Below, in pieces: positions 50,514 to 58,732 of a DNA stretch of 64,000 bases; position 1 is the first letter of the stretch; every line of letters starts with the position of its first letter. The DNA is from Opitutia bacterium (GTDB lineage: Bacteria; Verrucomicrobiota; Verrucomicrobiia; Opitutales; Opitutaceae), in contig JACPIT010000009.1 in NCBI GenBank assembly GCA_016187945.1, positions 558,001 to 622,000 of the forward strand, given 5' to 3'. Under the pieces are notes generated by a model. It saw nothing but the letters and a program-made list of their open reading frames with translations. It did not search any database and was not told the origin of the DNA. Both the position numbers and the translations under genes were made by a program.

Positions 50514-51712
50514 GCGAGTTCCATCACCATGCTGGCATTATTCCCCGATAGCCCGTGCGAGTTGATGAGCGCCACGTGCGGCTGGATGTGCCGTGCCCGG
50601 TTGGAAAGATTGAGCGGACAATCGGGGTCCGGCGTTTCCCAGTTCACCGTCGGCGGCACGACGCCGGTTCGAAAACTCAGTGCCACGCTTGCTGCTTGGA
50701 TGGCCGCAGCCGCCCCGAGTGGATTTCCAATGGCTCCTTTAAGCGAGGAAGTCGCGATTTCGCAGACGCGCGGCCCAAACACATCGCGGAGACATTGCGC
50801 CTCGATGCGGTCGATGTGTTCGTGGCCCGGTCCCCACGCATTGATGTAGTCGACGGCGGCCGGATTCTGGCGCGCGTTCGCCAGCGCCATGCGCATGCTG
50901 TCGATCATTCCTCCGCCAGACATCTCGGAAGTGTCGTTGGCATACGCGTAACCCGAGACCCAAGCGTAGGCGCGTCGAGGACTCGTTTCGGCCTCCAATA
51001 CCAACACTGCCGCGCCTTCTCCAATCACACCGGTGCTGCGCCAAAGGTCGAATGGGCGACACATCTTTTCCGGCTCGTTCGCGTTCTGGGGCGAGAGCTT
51101 GGTGATCCCAAGTTCCAACATGGGATGGTAGAAAACAGGCGCCTCGGTCCCGGCACAGATAGCGATTTCAGCCTGTCCGGTCGCGATCATTTCGGCGCCG
51201 TGGCCGATCGCATCGAGACCGGCACAACAAGCCGTCTGGATCGCAATCACGCGCGCGGGAACGTCGATCCAATCGGCGATACGCGCTGCCATGTTGATCG
51301 GAGGCGCTTCGTAGACGACGGCCAGGTTAGCGTGCCGCGGTCCTTTGGCCATCACGTCGGTGATCGATTTGTTGACGAGATGAATGTCCATCACCGACGA
51401 ACCGTTAAGGATCACCGGATTCATCCCGGCGAGTTCTTCGCGGGTAAGACCAGCATCCGCCAACGCCAATGCCGCTCCCGCCAGAGCGAACTGTGTCTGA
51501 CGAGGCAGGCGCTTGGTGCTGCCGTCAACTTGGACCCAATCCGCCAGCTTGAAGTCCGGCACCTCGGCGGCGATGAACTCGCCCTTCTCCTCCAAGCGCG
51601 TCACCCGCCGCACGCGGCTGATTGACTCGTTAATGCCGCGGAAAAAATTCTCGCGGCCGATTCCCGCCGGCGTGACCGGCCCGATACCTGTGATTTTAAC
51701 GCGACGTCTCAT
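50510..51712 (-). CDS. Ketosynthase (FabF fold) lacking both catalytic histidines
   Basis: A 400-residue thiolase-fold protein close to FabF in length. The nucleophile is kept (Cys162 in QTACCAGLDAIGHG) and the catalytic-site Lys too (Lys325 in SSLKGAIGN). But the first His position (NAHGTGT in FabF) reads NAWGPGHEHID, placing Trp293 there, and the second (GH) reads GN, giving Asn330. A decarboxylative condensation by the normal mechanism is therefore doubtful; His297/His299 might compensate. It overlaps both neighbours by ATGA junctions. No acyl carrier protein is nearby. Confidence 0.85.
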   Translation of the reverse strand: MRRRVKITGIGPVTPAGIGRENFFRGINESISRVRRVTRLEEKGEFIAAEVPDFKLADWVQVDGSTKRLPRQTQFALAGAALALADAGLTREELAGMNPVILNGSSVMDIHLVNKSITDVMAKGPRHANLAVVYEAPPINMAARIADWIDVPARVIAIQTACCAGLDAIGHGAEMIATGQAEIAICAGTEAPVFYHPMLELGITKLSPQNANEPEKMCRPFDLWRSTGVIGEGAAVLVLEAETSPRRAYAWVSGYAYANDTSEMSGGGMIDSMRMALANARQNPAAVDYINAWGPGHEHIDRIEAQCLRDVFGPRVCEIATSSLKGAIGNPLGAAAAIQAASVALSFRTGVVPPTVNWETPDPDCPLNLSNRARHIQPHVALINSHGLSGNNASMVMELA

Positions 51713-53181
51713 CGGCTTTCGTAACGTCCCGGCGCGATGATGCCGCGCGGGTCGAGCGCGCCCTTCAACGCGCGGTGAATGGGATTTTCCGGCGGCCCCG
51801 GCAGGTCGATGCCGAGGCGATACGGAGGAAAACCGGCCGCGCGGAGCTTGCGCGCGATATGCTGCTCCGCGGCTTTCGCGGCGGCGGCCTGACCGGGCGC
51901 GATGTGGAGCGTGAACACCGTGATCAGGCAATACGCGTTCAGCACGATGTAGGTGCACGCCGCCTCCGGCCACTCCGCGCGGATGATGGCCGCCATGCGC
52001 TCCGCGTCCGCGGCATCAAGCGCGCCGACGCCGTTGCCGTATATCGCACCTTCCTCCGCGCGGTCGGGACTGAATTCGCCGGGCGGCAATGCCAGAGCCT
52101 GCAGGCCGGCGTCCGAAGGCACGCCCCAGGTCAGGCCGAACAACGGCAAAAACGACGCCAGCCGATCCGCCTGATTGCGCAGCCCAATCAGTCGCGCGAA
52201 GCGCTCGAGGCGCGCCGCACCTTGCGCGTCGAAACGGCGCGCCACCGTTCCCGCGGACAGCAGGCGCTTCAGTTCGCGCCAGCAAGCTTGCACCACGCCC
52301 CGGCGGCCGTGCATAGCGCTCAGAGCAACATGATCGACGCTGTCAGGGAAGACCGCGCGCACCTCCTCCGCAGTGACCGCGCGGCCGCGCACTTCCGCAA
52401 GGCGGCTCGTGGCGAGCCGGCCGGTGCGGCCGGGTTCGCCGATGTGCGTCGGCAGCGTGAGCACACCGGTCTCATAACTCTCGCGCAAGAGCGCGAGCAG
52501 CTGCGGCAAAGCGCCGGTGATGACGACAGCCTGCTCCAACTCCTGCCTCCGCCGCAAGCGCACGCGCGCGGCCGTCACCACGCCGTAGTTGGACTGGAAA
52601 AACAGTCGCTCGTGCGCCGGTCCGATGGCGTGGTCACGGGCGGGGTGGAACCATTCGGCATCCGGCCGCAACATCGTGCCGTCGGCCAGCATCAATTCCA
52701 AACCGAACACGATCTGATCGATCGGTCCCGTGTAACCGACACCGCGCTCGAGCGCGCAACCGAGAATGCTGGTCTGCGTGCCCGCCCCTGTGATGTTGAA
52801 AGCGAGATCGGGCGCCTGCTGCTGGAGCCAGCGATGGAGGGCGCCCTGCGTCACGCCCGGTTCGATGCGCACCGACAGCGTGGCGCGATCGAGCGGGCCG
52901 ATCTTGGTCCAGCCACGCAGGTCGACAATCCCGACGTCGTCACGCGCCGGCAGAAGCGAGCCGTAGCCCCAATTGCGGCCGGTGCTGATGACGTTCACCG
53001 GTGTGCCGTCTCGCGCCGCCTCCTGCAGGATGGCTCTCAGCTCCGCTTCGTCTTTCGGGCGCTTGGCCCACAAAACCCGCCGCTGGCTCCGGCACAATGT
53101 GGTCGTGACACCGCCCTGCCAGGCTTCCGGAGCGGAATCTGGTGCCGTCGTGGTCCGACCGTGCGGATCAGGATGCTGCAT
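51709..53181 (-). CDS. VAO/PCMH-type FAD-linked oxidase
   Basis: A 490-residue flavoenzyme. The N-terminal FAD-binding domain shows VISTGRNWGYGS (pyrophosphate loop) and GVTQGALHRWL. The C-terminal domain ends in IIAPGRYESR, like 4-cresol methylhydroxylase and vanillyl-alcohol oxidase relatives, which act on phenols or alcohols. The mode of flavin attachment cannot be judged. The stop overlaps the ketosynthase start (ATGA), so the pair probably act in one pathway. A TGACGTCA palindrome lies 14 bp before its start. Confidence 0.85.
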   Translation of the reverse strand: MQHPDPHGRTTTAPDSAPEAWQGGVTTTLCRSQRRVLWAKRPKDEAELRAILQEAARDGTPVNVISTGRNWGYGSLLPARDDVGIVDLRGWTKIGPLDRATLSVRIEPGVTQGALHRWLQQQAPDLAFNITGAGTQTSILGCALERGVGYTGPIDQIVFGLELMLADGTMLRPDAEWFHPARDHAIGPAHERLFFQSNYGVVTAARVRLRRRQELEQAVVITGALPQLLALLRESYETGVLTLPTHIGEPGRTGRLATSRLAEVRGRAVTAEEVRAVFPDSVDHVALSAMHGRRGVVQACWRELKRLLSAGTVARRFDAQGAARLERFARLIGLRNQADRLASFLPLFGLTWGVPSDAGLQALALPPGEFSPDRAEEGAIYGNGVGALDAADAERMAAIIRAEWPEAACTYIVLNAYCLITVFTLHIAPGQAAAAKAAEQHIARKLRAAGFPPYRLGIDLPGPPENPIHRALKGALDPRGIIAPGRYESR

Positions 53182-53194
53182 TAGGGCGTGCGAG

Positions 53195-53202
53195 TGACGT
53201 CA
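53195..53202. promoter_or_regulatory. TGACGTCA palindrome upstream of the FAD oxidase gene
   Basis: A perfect 8-bp palindrome 14 bp upstream of the ATG. The same octamer is at 54134-54141, upstream of the GrpB gene. A shared operator is possible but unproven. Confidence 0.35.
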
Positions 53203-53250
53203 CTGTGAAATCGCACACGAGACGCGCAAGGTCTAAGTGCGAACGGCCCT

Positions 53251-54084
53251 TCACCGCTGAGATTGTGCCGCCCGGGCCAAGAGCGTCTGCGCGCGTTTCT
53301 GATCCAAAAACCAATCCGCCCAATCAGGCACGCGGGAATGGCGCCACTGCCAGTCATCGATCCAATGCGACTTGTAGAACACGTAGAAAAGCCGGCGCCC
53401 CGGGAAGAAGGCCGCCAACGCAACTTTGGTCGCCTCGTAATCGACACGCAGAACTCCGTCCGCCCGCAGCGCGTCGCGAAAACCCAGCAGCTCAACCAAT
53501 ATCTGGCTTCCTGCCGGATGAACTTGGAGCGCATGTGTGCGGATGGACGCCACGGCTTTCTCGAAAAAATGTCCGCCGCGAACGCCCAGATACCCGTAGC
53601 CAAGCGCGTGCAGCTTCGCCTTGGTTTCGCCAAACGCGGCCGCGAATCGGTCAGCCGGCAATGTCGCCGCCAAATCCACGATCGGTTTCGCCGCAAGCCG
53701 TTCAATCGCCGTGCTCCCGATGTGGTGCACTTCCGCCCGCGCCCCCAAGGTCTCGCGCAACAATTCCGCCTCCCGATCCGCTTCCGTCCGCCAAGCCGGA
53801 TCCGACGCGCAGAGGATTACCGCGGCATTGTGGACGCCGCTCCGAGCGCGGACGTCCCCCCGCCTCTGCCCCTCGACGTCCGCGAGGCTCCGCATGCGCT
53901 CAAGCTGGCGCAACATCAGCGCATGGATCGCGCCCAAGGCCCAGCGATCCATCTTCCCGAGCGAACCGCCCTGCAGCCGCACTTTGGCCAACACGACGAG
54001 TTCGACGGCTTTGGTCCAGAGCGCCACGCACAAGGCGCGCCCTCGTTCGCGCCGCGGTATCGCCGAAGTGGGATGGGATGACAT
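53251..54084 (-). CDS. GrpB/UPF0157 family protein with an N-terminal extension
   Basis: A 277-residue protein. The C-terminal 185 residues match the GrpB nucleotidyltransferase-fold family: HHIGSTAIERLAAKPIVDLA, a metal-site-like pattern, and RVDYEATKVALAAFF. The first 90 residues are not part of the usual family, and I do not recognise them. It is first in the minus-strand run leading to the oxidase, ketosynthase and kinases, with 69 bp to the oxidase. Function unknown. Confidence 0.72.
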   Translation of the reverse strand: MSSHPTSAIPRRERGRALCVALWTKAVELVVLAKVRLQGGSLGKMDRWALGAIHALMLRQLERMRSLADVEGQRRGDVRARSGVHNAAVILCASDPAWRTEADREAELLRETLGARAEVHHIGSTAIERLAAKPIVDLAATLPADRFAAAFGETKAKLHALGYGYLGVRGGHFFEKAVASIRTHALQVHPAGSQILVELLGFRDALRADGVLRVDYEATKVALAAFFPGRRLFYVFYKSHWIDDWQWRHSRVPDWADWFLDQKRAQTLLARAAQSQR

Positions 54085-54597
54085 TGCTCGCGCCTGATTT
54101 GCCGCACGCCGATGCGACGTCAAAAGTAAAGGCTGACGTCATTCGCCGCCGAGTGGGGCCGCCACCGCCGTTTTCGCCGCCCGAGCGCGGAGATACGGCC
54201 GTGAAGCCCACATCGTCCAGAGCCGTTTATCTTTTTTTTAGACAGATTTTGTTTCCGGCGCAGTGCGGACCCGTTTGCTCCGTCACATGCCCTCCACGTA
54301 AACCGACCGACGGACGACCGCCGCAAATGGCCCAATGCGCGGCGGAGCTTTTTGTCGGAGCGTGGAGGGCAGCTTTGCATCTGGCGGCGATCCTCCGTGT
54401 CAAATTGCCGAGCTTCCTGGTTATCCAGCGGGCCTCGCTGCTCCTGACTTGGCCAATGCGAGGTTGACCCGAACGCGAGCGGCTTCCCAGGCTCCGGCGG
54501 TGGGCATGCAAGAACCCGTTCACATCCCCTGCGCACCGACGGCGGCAAACAGGGACTCCGATGATGATTCGACAGGCATCGCATCGCAAAACCCACC
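54085..54597. other. Intergenic region between divergent GrpB and kinase genes
   Basis: Contains TGACGTCA (54134-54141) and a second GACGTCA (54116-54122), giving two TGACGTC half-sites about 19 bp apart reading toward the GrpB gene, and a T-rich tract near 54226-54240. Several small open frames cross it but none looks like a real gene. It should contain both divergent promoters. Confidence 0.45.
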
Positions 54598-56631
54598 ATG
54601 AATCCCTACCTCGCCTGTCTGGTCGTCGTAGTCAGCATCGGCGCGAGCGTCGTATGGTCTGATCGACGCAATCTCGTCAGCCAGGCGCTCGCGCTCTCGG
54701 CATTCTGCGCTGCCGTCTGGATTTTTCTGTTGTGGGCGATCCGGGCCCCTTGGATCGGCAATCCGGTGCCTTGGCTGCGCGCGGCTGTGGCGGTCGGCGA
54801 TATTTTCCCGTGGCTGCTGTGGTGGACCGGCCGGTGCGCCATTCAACCCCGCGGCTCGTGGCGCGATTTGTTTTCGGAGGGACGATATTGGATGACCGCT
54901 TCGCTGCTGCTCGCATCCCTCGCCCTTTCTCCGTGGTTTCTCCCGCCCGAAGCCAGTCCGTCACATCACGTGTTCGGTCCCGGCTACGTGCCACACCAAA
55001 TCGCCCACCTCCTCCTCTTCCTCACCCTGCTGGTTCACGCGGTCTTGGAGATATCGCGTCTCATGGGATTCGCGCGCTCGATGGCCAAGCTTTTCTTCAT
55101 CGGCGGCGGCGTTACCGCGCTGTTGTCGGCGGCCCTGATGGTTTCGAAACACTTTGGCTACCCCCAACTGGTTCGCGGTGCACCCGTGGTGGCCTCAATT
55201 TTCTATGTCATCGGCGCATGGGCCGTCTCGAGCCAGCAACTCCTCGATGCGCGCCACCACCTGCTCACGGTGTTGCGTCGTTCGATGGCGTTGATCGGAG
55301 CGGCGTTCGTCATCACTACGTTGATGGAGCGTCCCTCGATCCTGCCGCGCGAGCTGCACGTTCTCATTTCCGCGACGAGCGGCGTCGTCCTCGCGCTCGT
55401 TTTCGATTCGCTGTCCGGCTTCGCTCTCGATCGCAGTCTCGCCAAGGGCTCGCTGGCGGCGGCGCGGGCGCTGCAACGATTCGCGACGAACATCGCCGCA
55501 TTGCCGGCCGCGGAGTTGCGGGAGAGCTCCGCGCAACGGCTGGCAGAAACGCTTTCCTGCCGCGAGGTCGCTGTGTTCTGGCGGAGCGCCGCGGATCGGC
55601 CACTCCATTTGGTCTCCGCTCATCACACGCCGCCCGACTGCCCCGTGACGCTGGGCGACGACCATGCGCTGCTGCGGCACAGCATGCAGGAGCGCGCGCC
55701 GTGGTGGCTCGCGCGCCGGTTGCCGGCTGTCGATCACAGCCTGGCCGGGTTCGCGCTTTGCGTGCCGGTGATCGAGCGGGGAAATGTCCTCCTGCTCGTC
55801 CTCACCGGGCACAAGAGCAGTGCGATGGGGTTCACCCAATCCGAGTTCTCCGCGCTCCAGGCCTGGGCGCTCTCCTGCCACCACACGCTCACGACGCGCG
55901 CGCTGATCGAACGCGAGCACGCCCAGCAGCAGCTCGTCTACGCCGGCAAACTCGCCGCCGGCATCGCGCATAATCTCCGCAATCCGCTCGCCATCGTGCG
56001 CGCCTACGTCGAAGCCGACTCGGCCATCGAACGTTCCCACCTCACCGAGCTCCACGATCTCGCCCTCACGGAAACCTCCCGCATCCAATCCACGATCGAC
56101 AGCCTCACCGCCCTCTCGCGCGGCGAGCGTTTCGCGCTCGTGTCGCACGATCTCGACGCGCTTGTGCGCCGCGCCGTCGAGCTGAACGCGTCCTACCTCG
56201 CCGAATGCCGCGCGACGGTGGAAATCGTTTCCGCTCCCCGGCACCCACGCGCACTCGTCGAACCATGGCAGCTCACCACCGCGCTGACCAATCTCCTGCG
56301 CAACTCCGCCGAGGAAGTCGCGCGCGAAGGCGGCGGCGAGATTCGCCTCGAGCTCCAACCCGTCGCGTCCGCCTGGGTCGCGATTCGCCTGCGCGACAGC
56401 GGCCGCGGTTTGCCCCCGCACATCCGCGACGCCGTGTTCTCGCGCGACCTCTTCGCCCAAACGACGAAAGCCACCGCCTCGTCGACCCGCCGCACGGGCT
56501 TCGGCATCGGGCTGCATTCGACGATGCTGATCGTCACCATCGGCCATGGCGGACAATTCGAGTATCGCGACGGCGCGTTCGTCATCACGCTGCCCGCCGC
56601 GCCGGCGGCGTCAGCTCCAGGCGGGGAATAG
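54598..56631 (+). CDS. Polytopic membrane histidine kinase (PrsK-like architecture), copy 2
   Basis: A 677-residue kinase with the same architecture as the protein at 48516-50513: seven to eight N-terminal helices (with NPVPWLRA and FPWLLWWTGR), GAF-like region, then H-box AAGIAHNLRNPLAIVRAY (His458), N-box TTALTNLLRNSAEE, DSGRGLPP and a GFGIGLHS ATP lid. It is transcribed away from the first module. Its 3' end overlaps the convergent REC-kinase gene by 21 bp. Probably the receptor of a second branch of the same system. Confidence 0.86.
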   Translation: MNPYLACLVVVVSIGASVVWSDRRNLVSQALALSAFCAAVWIFLLWAIRAPWIGNPVPWLRAAVAVGDIFPWLLWWTGRCAIQPRGSWRDLFSEGRYWMTASLLLASLALSPWFLPPEASPSHHVFGPGYVPHQIAHLLLFLTLLVHAVLEISRLMGFARSMAKLFFIGGGVTALLSAALMVSKHFGYPQLVRGAPVVASIFYVIGAWAVSSQQLLDARHHLLTVLRRSMALIGAAFVITTLMERPSILPRELHVLISATSGVVLALVFDSLSGFALDRSLAKGSLAAARALQRFATNIAALPAAELRESSAQRLAETLSCREVAVFWRSAADRPLHLVSAHHTPPDCPVTLGDDHALLRHSMQERAPWWLARRLPAVDHSLAGFALCVPVIERGNVLLLVLTGHKSSAMGFTQSEFSALQAWALSCHHTLTTRALIEREHAQQQLVYAGKLAAGIAHNLRNPLAIVRAYVEADSAIERSHLTELHDLALTETSRIQSTIDSLTALSRGERFALVSHDLDALVRRAVELNASYLAECRATVEIVSAPRHPRALVEPWQLTTALTNLLRNSAEEVAREGGGEIRLELQPVASAWVAIRLRDSGRGLPPHIRDAVFSRDLFAQTTKATASSTRRTGFGIGLHSTMLIVTIGHGGQFEYRDGAFVITLPAAPAASAPGGE

Positions 56632-57828
56632 CAACTCCACGACCGCGCGCCCGCCCGCCTGTCGGCACAACGCGGGAGCGGCAAACCGCGCCGAGAGGTG
56701 CGCGAGCGCGTAGAGCCGCCCGGCTTCCGGCGGTCCCGCCAGCGCCGCGGTCAACGTCGCCGCATCGAGCGCCGCGCCTTCGCACTGGCAATGAAACCGC
56801 ACATAGCGCTCCGCGCGCATCGCCTCGCGGTTCAACACCAGCAACCCGTCGGCCGCGCCGAGAATCCGCTCCGCCGCGGCGCGATCGATCAACTCAACCG
56901 CCACCCTCGCCTCTCCGCTTCCGCTGCGACGCTCGAGCAGGAAATTCACGACATTGCGCAGCACGTTCATCAGCGCCGTCGACGAAACCGGCAGCACCAG
57001 CTCGGGCTCCGGCGGCGCGATGCGCAAGCCGCCGCGCAAACGGATGTCGGCGACGAAAATCTTCGCGAGCGCCTGCAGCGTCACGCCGACCTGCGCGCGC
57101 TGATTCTCGTTGGTCAAGTCGCCCGCCTCGGTCGTCATCTGGCGCACCATCGCCGAAATGCGCGCCAGCGCGCCGGCGTTCGCGTCGGTGGTGAGCCGGA
57201 GCTCGTCGACGAGCCGCGGCCCGAGCGCGGCATCCGGCGCCTCCGCCGCACGCTCCGCGAGCGATTCGAGCACGGCGCCCGTCACGCCGAGCGCCGTGAG
57301 CTCATTGGCGAGGCTGTGGAAGAAACCGCGATACAAGTCGGCGACCGTGCGCGAAATTTCCACTGTGCGCGTCTGCTCCTCCAGGTGACGCCGCGCCTCC
57401 TGGCCGATCGTGGCGTCGCGACTCGCCGTGCGGTTTCGCCGCGTCTCCTCCGCGCAATCGCGCACGGCCTGCACGATCGCCGCGCGCGGCGACGCCTTCA
57501 AAATCCGGCGCCGCGCCCGCACCTCCAGCGCGCTTTCCAGCACGCCGGCCGAGTCGTCGCCGGTGTAGAGCAGCACCTCGAGACACGGGTCGATCTCGTG
57601 GAGCCCGCGCGCGATGTCGAAGCCGTCTTCGCGCGAGCGGCGCAGGTGCACGTCGAGGATCGCGACATCGAAGCGCGCGCCGCGCACCGCTTCGAGCGCT
57701 TCCGCGGGCGCCGAGCAAAAGTGCACGCGCGCCACGCCGTGCAGCGTCGCGTTGAGCACGTGGCGCTGCGCCGCGTCGTCGTCGACCGCGAGCACTTCGA
57801 GCCACGGACTGCGCGTCGCCTCGCTCAT
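56611..57828 (-). CDS. Receiver plus degenerate kinase-like protein
   Basis: A 405-residue protein. The N-terminal receiver has VDDD, Asp59 in AILDVHLRR and Lys111 (ILKASPR). A helical dimerisation-like part follows with His171 in GFFHSLANELTALG, in the H-box position. The C-terminal domain keeps an N-box-like LRNVVNFLLE but lacks DxGxG and a lid, so kinase activity is doubtful. It starts 1 bp after the response-regulator stop and is co-directional with it. Confidence 0.75.
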   Translation of the reverse strand: MSEATRSPWLEVLAVDDDAAQRHVLNATLHGVARVHFCSAPAEALEAVRGARFDVAILDVHLRRSREDGFDIARGLHEIDPCLEVLLYTGDDSAGVLESALEVRARRRILKASPRAAIVQAVRDCAEETRRNRTASRDATIGQEARRHLEEQTRTVEISRTVADLYRGFFHSLANELTALGVTGAVLESLAERAAEAPDAALGPRLVDELRLTTDANAGALARISAMVRQMTTEAGDLTNENQRAQVGVTLQALAKIFVADIRLRGGLRIAPPEPELVLPVSSTALMNVLRNVVNFLLERRSGSGEARVAVELIDRAAAERILGAADGLLVLNREAMRAERYVRFHCQCEGAALDAATLTAALAGPPEAGRLYALAHLSARFAAPALCRQAGGRAVVELLFPAWS

Positions 57829-57829
57829 C

Positions 57830-58552
57830 TCAATGCAGCGCGAGGCGCCAGCCGACTTTCGCTTCCGTGGTCACCGTGCGCTCGAAATCGCCGCCGTGCT
57901 CCACGAACAGCCGCCGCAGGCGCGAGACGTAGACGTTGACCGAGTTCGAATGCGTGTTCGCGTCGGGGCCCCAGACATCGCGCAGCAACTGCTCGCGCAG
58001 CACGAGCGCCTGCGGCGCATGCGCGAACGCCGCGAGGACGCCGTATTCCTTCGGCCCGAGCTTTTCGACGTGGCCGTCGGGGAAACGGCAGCGCAGATCG
58101 GATGTGACGCTCGCGCCGGCGAACGCGAACTCCGCGCGCACTTCCACGCCGTCGATGCGCGCGGAAAAATCCGCCACCGGCGCGCCGTCGCTCCTCGCCA
58201 GCGCGCGCGAGAGGCGCGCCCGGATTTCGTGGACATCCCACGGCTTCAGCAAAACCTCCGCGGGCTCGAGTTCCCAAATCTGCGGCACCAACGCGTGCAC
58301 GATCGTCGTCGCCACCACCGGGCAGCGGCGGACCGGACCAGTCCAGTCGCGCAGCACGTCGAGCCCGCGTCGTGCGCCGCTGTAATCCACGTCGAGGATC
58401 GCGAGCGAGAACATCTCGCGGCGATGGCGGCGCTCGCCTTCGTCGAGGCTCTCCGCGGCGACAGTCTCCCACTCCGGAAACAACGCCGGCAGCATCTCCC
58501 GCAGCAAGCGCCGCAGATCGCGCGATTCCTCGACGATCAACACGCGTTTCAT
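57830..58552 (-). CDS. OmpR-type response regulator
   Basis: A 240-residue regulator. The receiver domain (MKRVLIVEES, Asp54 in AILDVDYSG, LLKPWD) has Glu-Glu in place of the usual Asp pair at the acid pocket. The C-terminal winged helix shows LGPKEYGVLAAFAHAPQ and HSNSVNVYVSRLRRLF, then RTVTTEAKVGWRL. It is the only DNA-binding output in this signalling cluster. ATG 58552 is preferred over 58582. Confidence 0.86.
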   Translation of the reverse strand: MKRVLIVEESRDLRRLLREMLPALFPEWETVAAESLDEGERRHRREMFSLAILDVDYSGARRGLDVLRDWTGPVRRCPVVATTIVHALVPQIWELEPAEVLLKPWDVHEIRARLSRALARSDGAPVADFSARIDGVEVRAEFAFAGASVTSDLRCRFPDGHVEKLGPKEYGVLAAFAHAPQALVLREQLLRDVWGPDANTHSNSVNVYVSRLRRLFVEHGGDFERTVTTEAKVGWRLALH

Positions 58553-58732
58553 GCAAGCGGGGGCCGATGACGCGAAGCCCACTTCGGCCCGGACGTGGCA
58601 GCGTCCGTCGGGCCGCTGGCGCGCGCCGCGAGCTCCGCCGCACTCCCGTCCGGGAGAGCTAACGCAGCCTCTCCCGTCTGACGACGGCGGCTATGTCGAA
58701 ATCCTTCTCCGAGGAATCTCATACGCGCGCGC

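Noticed and set aside
54120-54599. 159-codon minus-strand open frame upstream of the GrpB gene
   Set aside because: No recognisable domain, irregular composition, and it fills the space needed for two divergent promoters.
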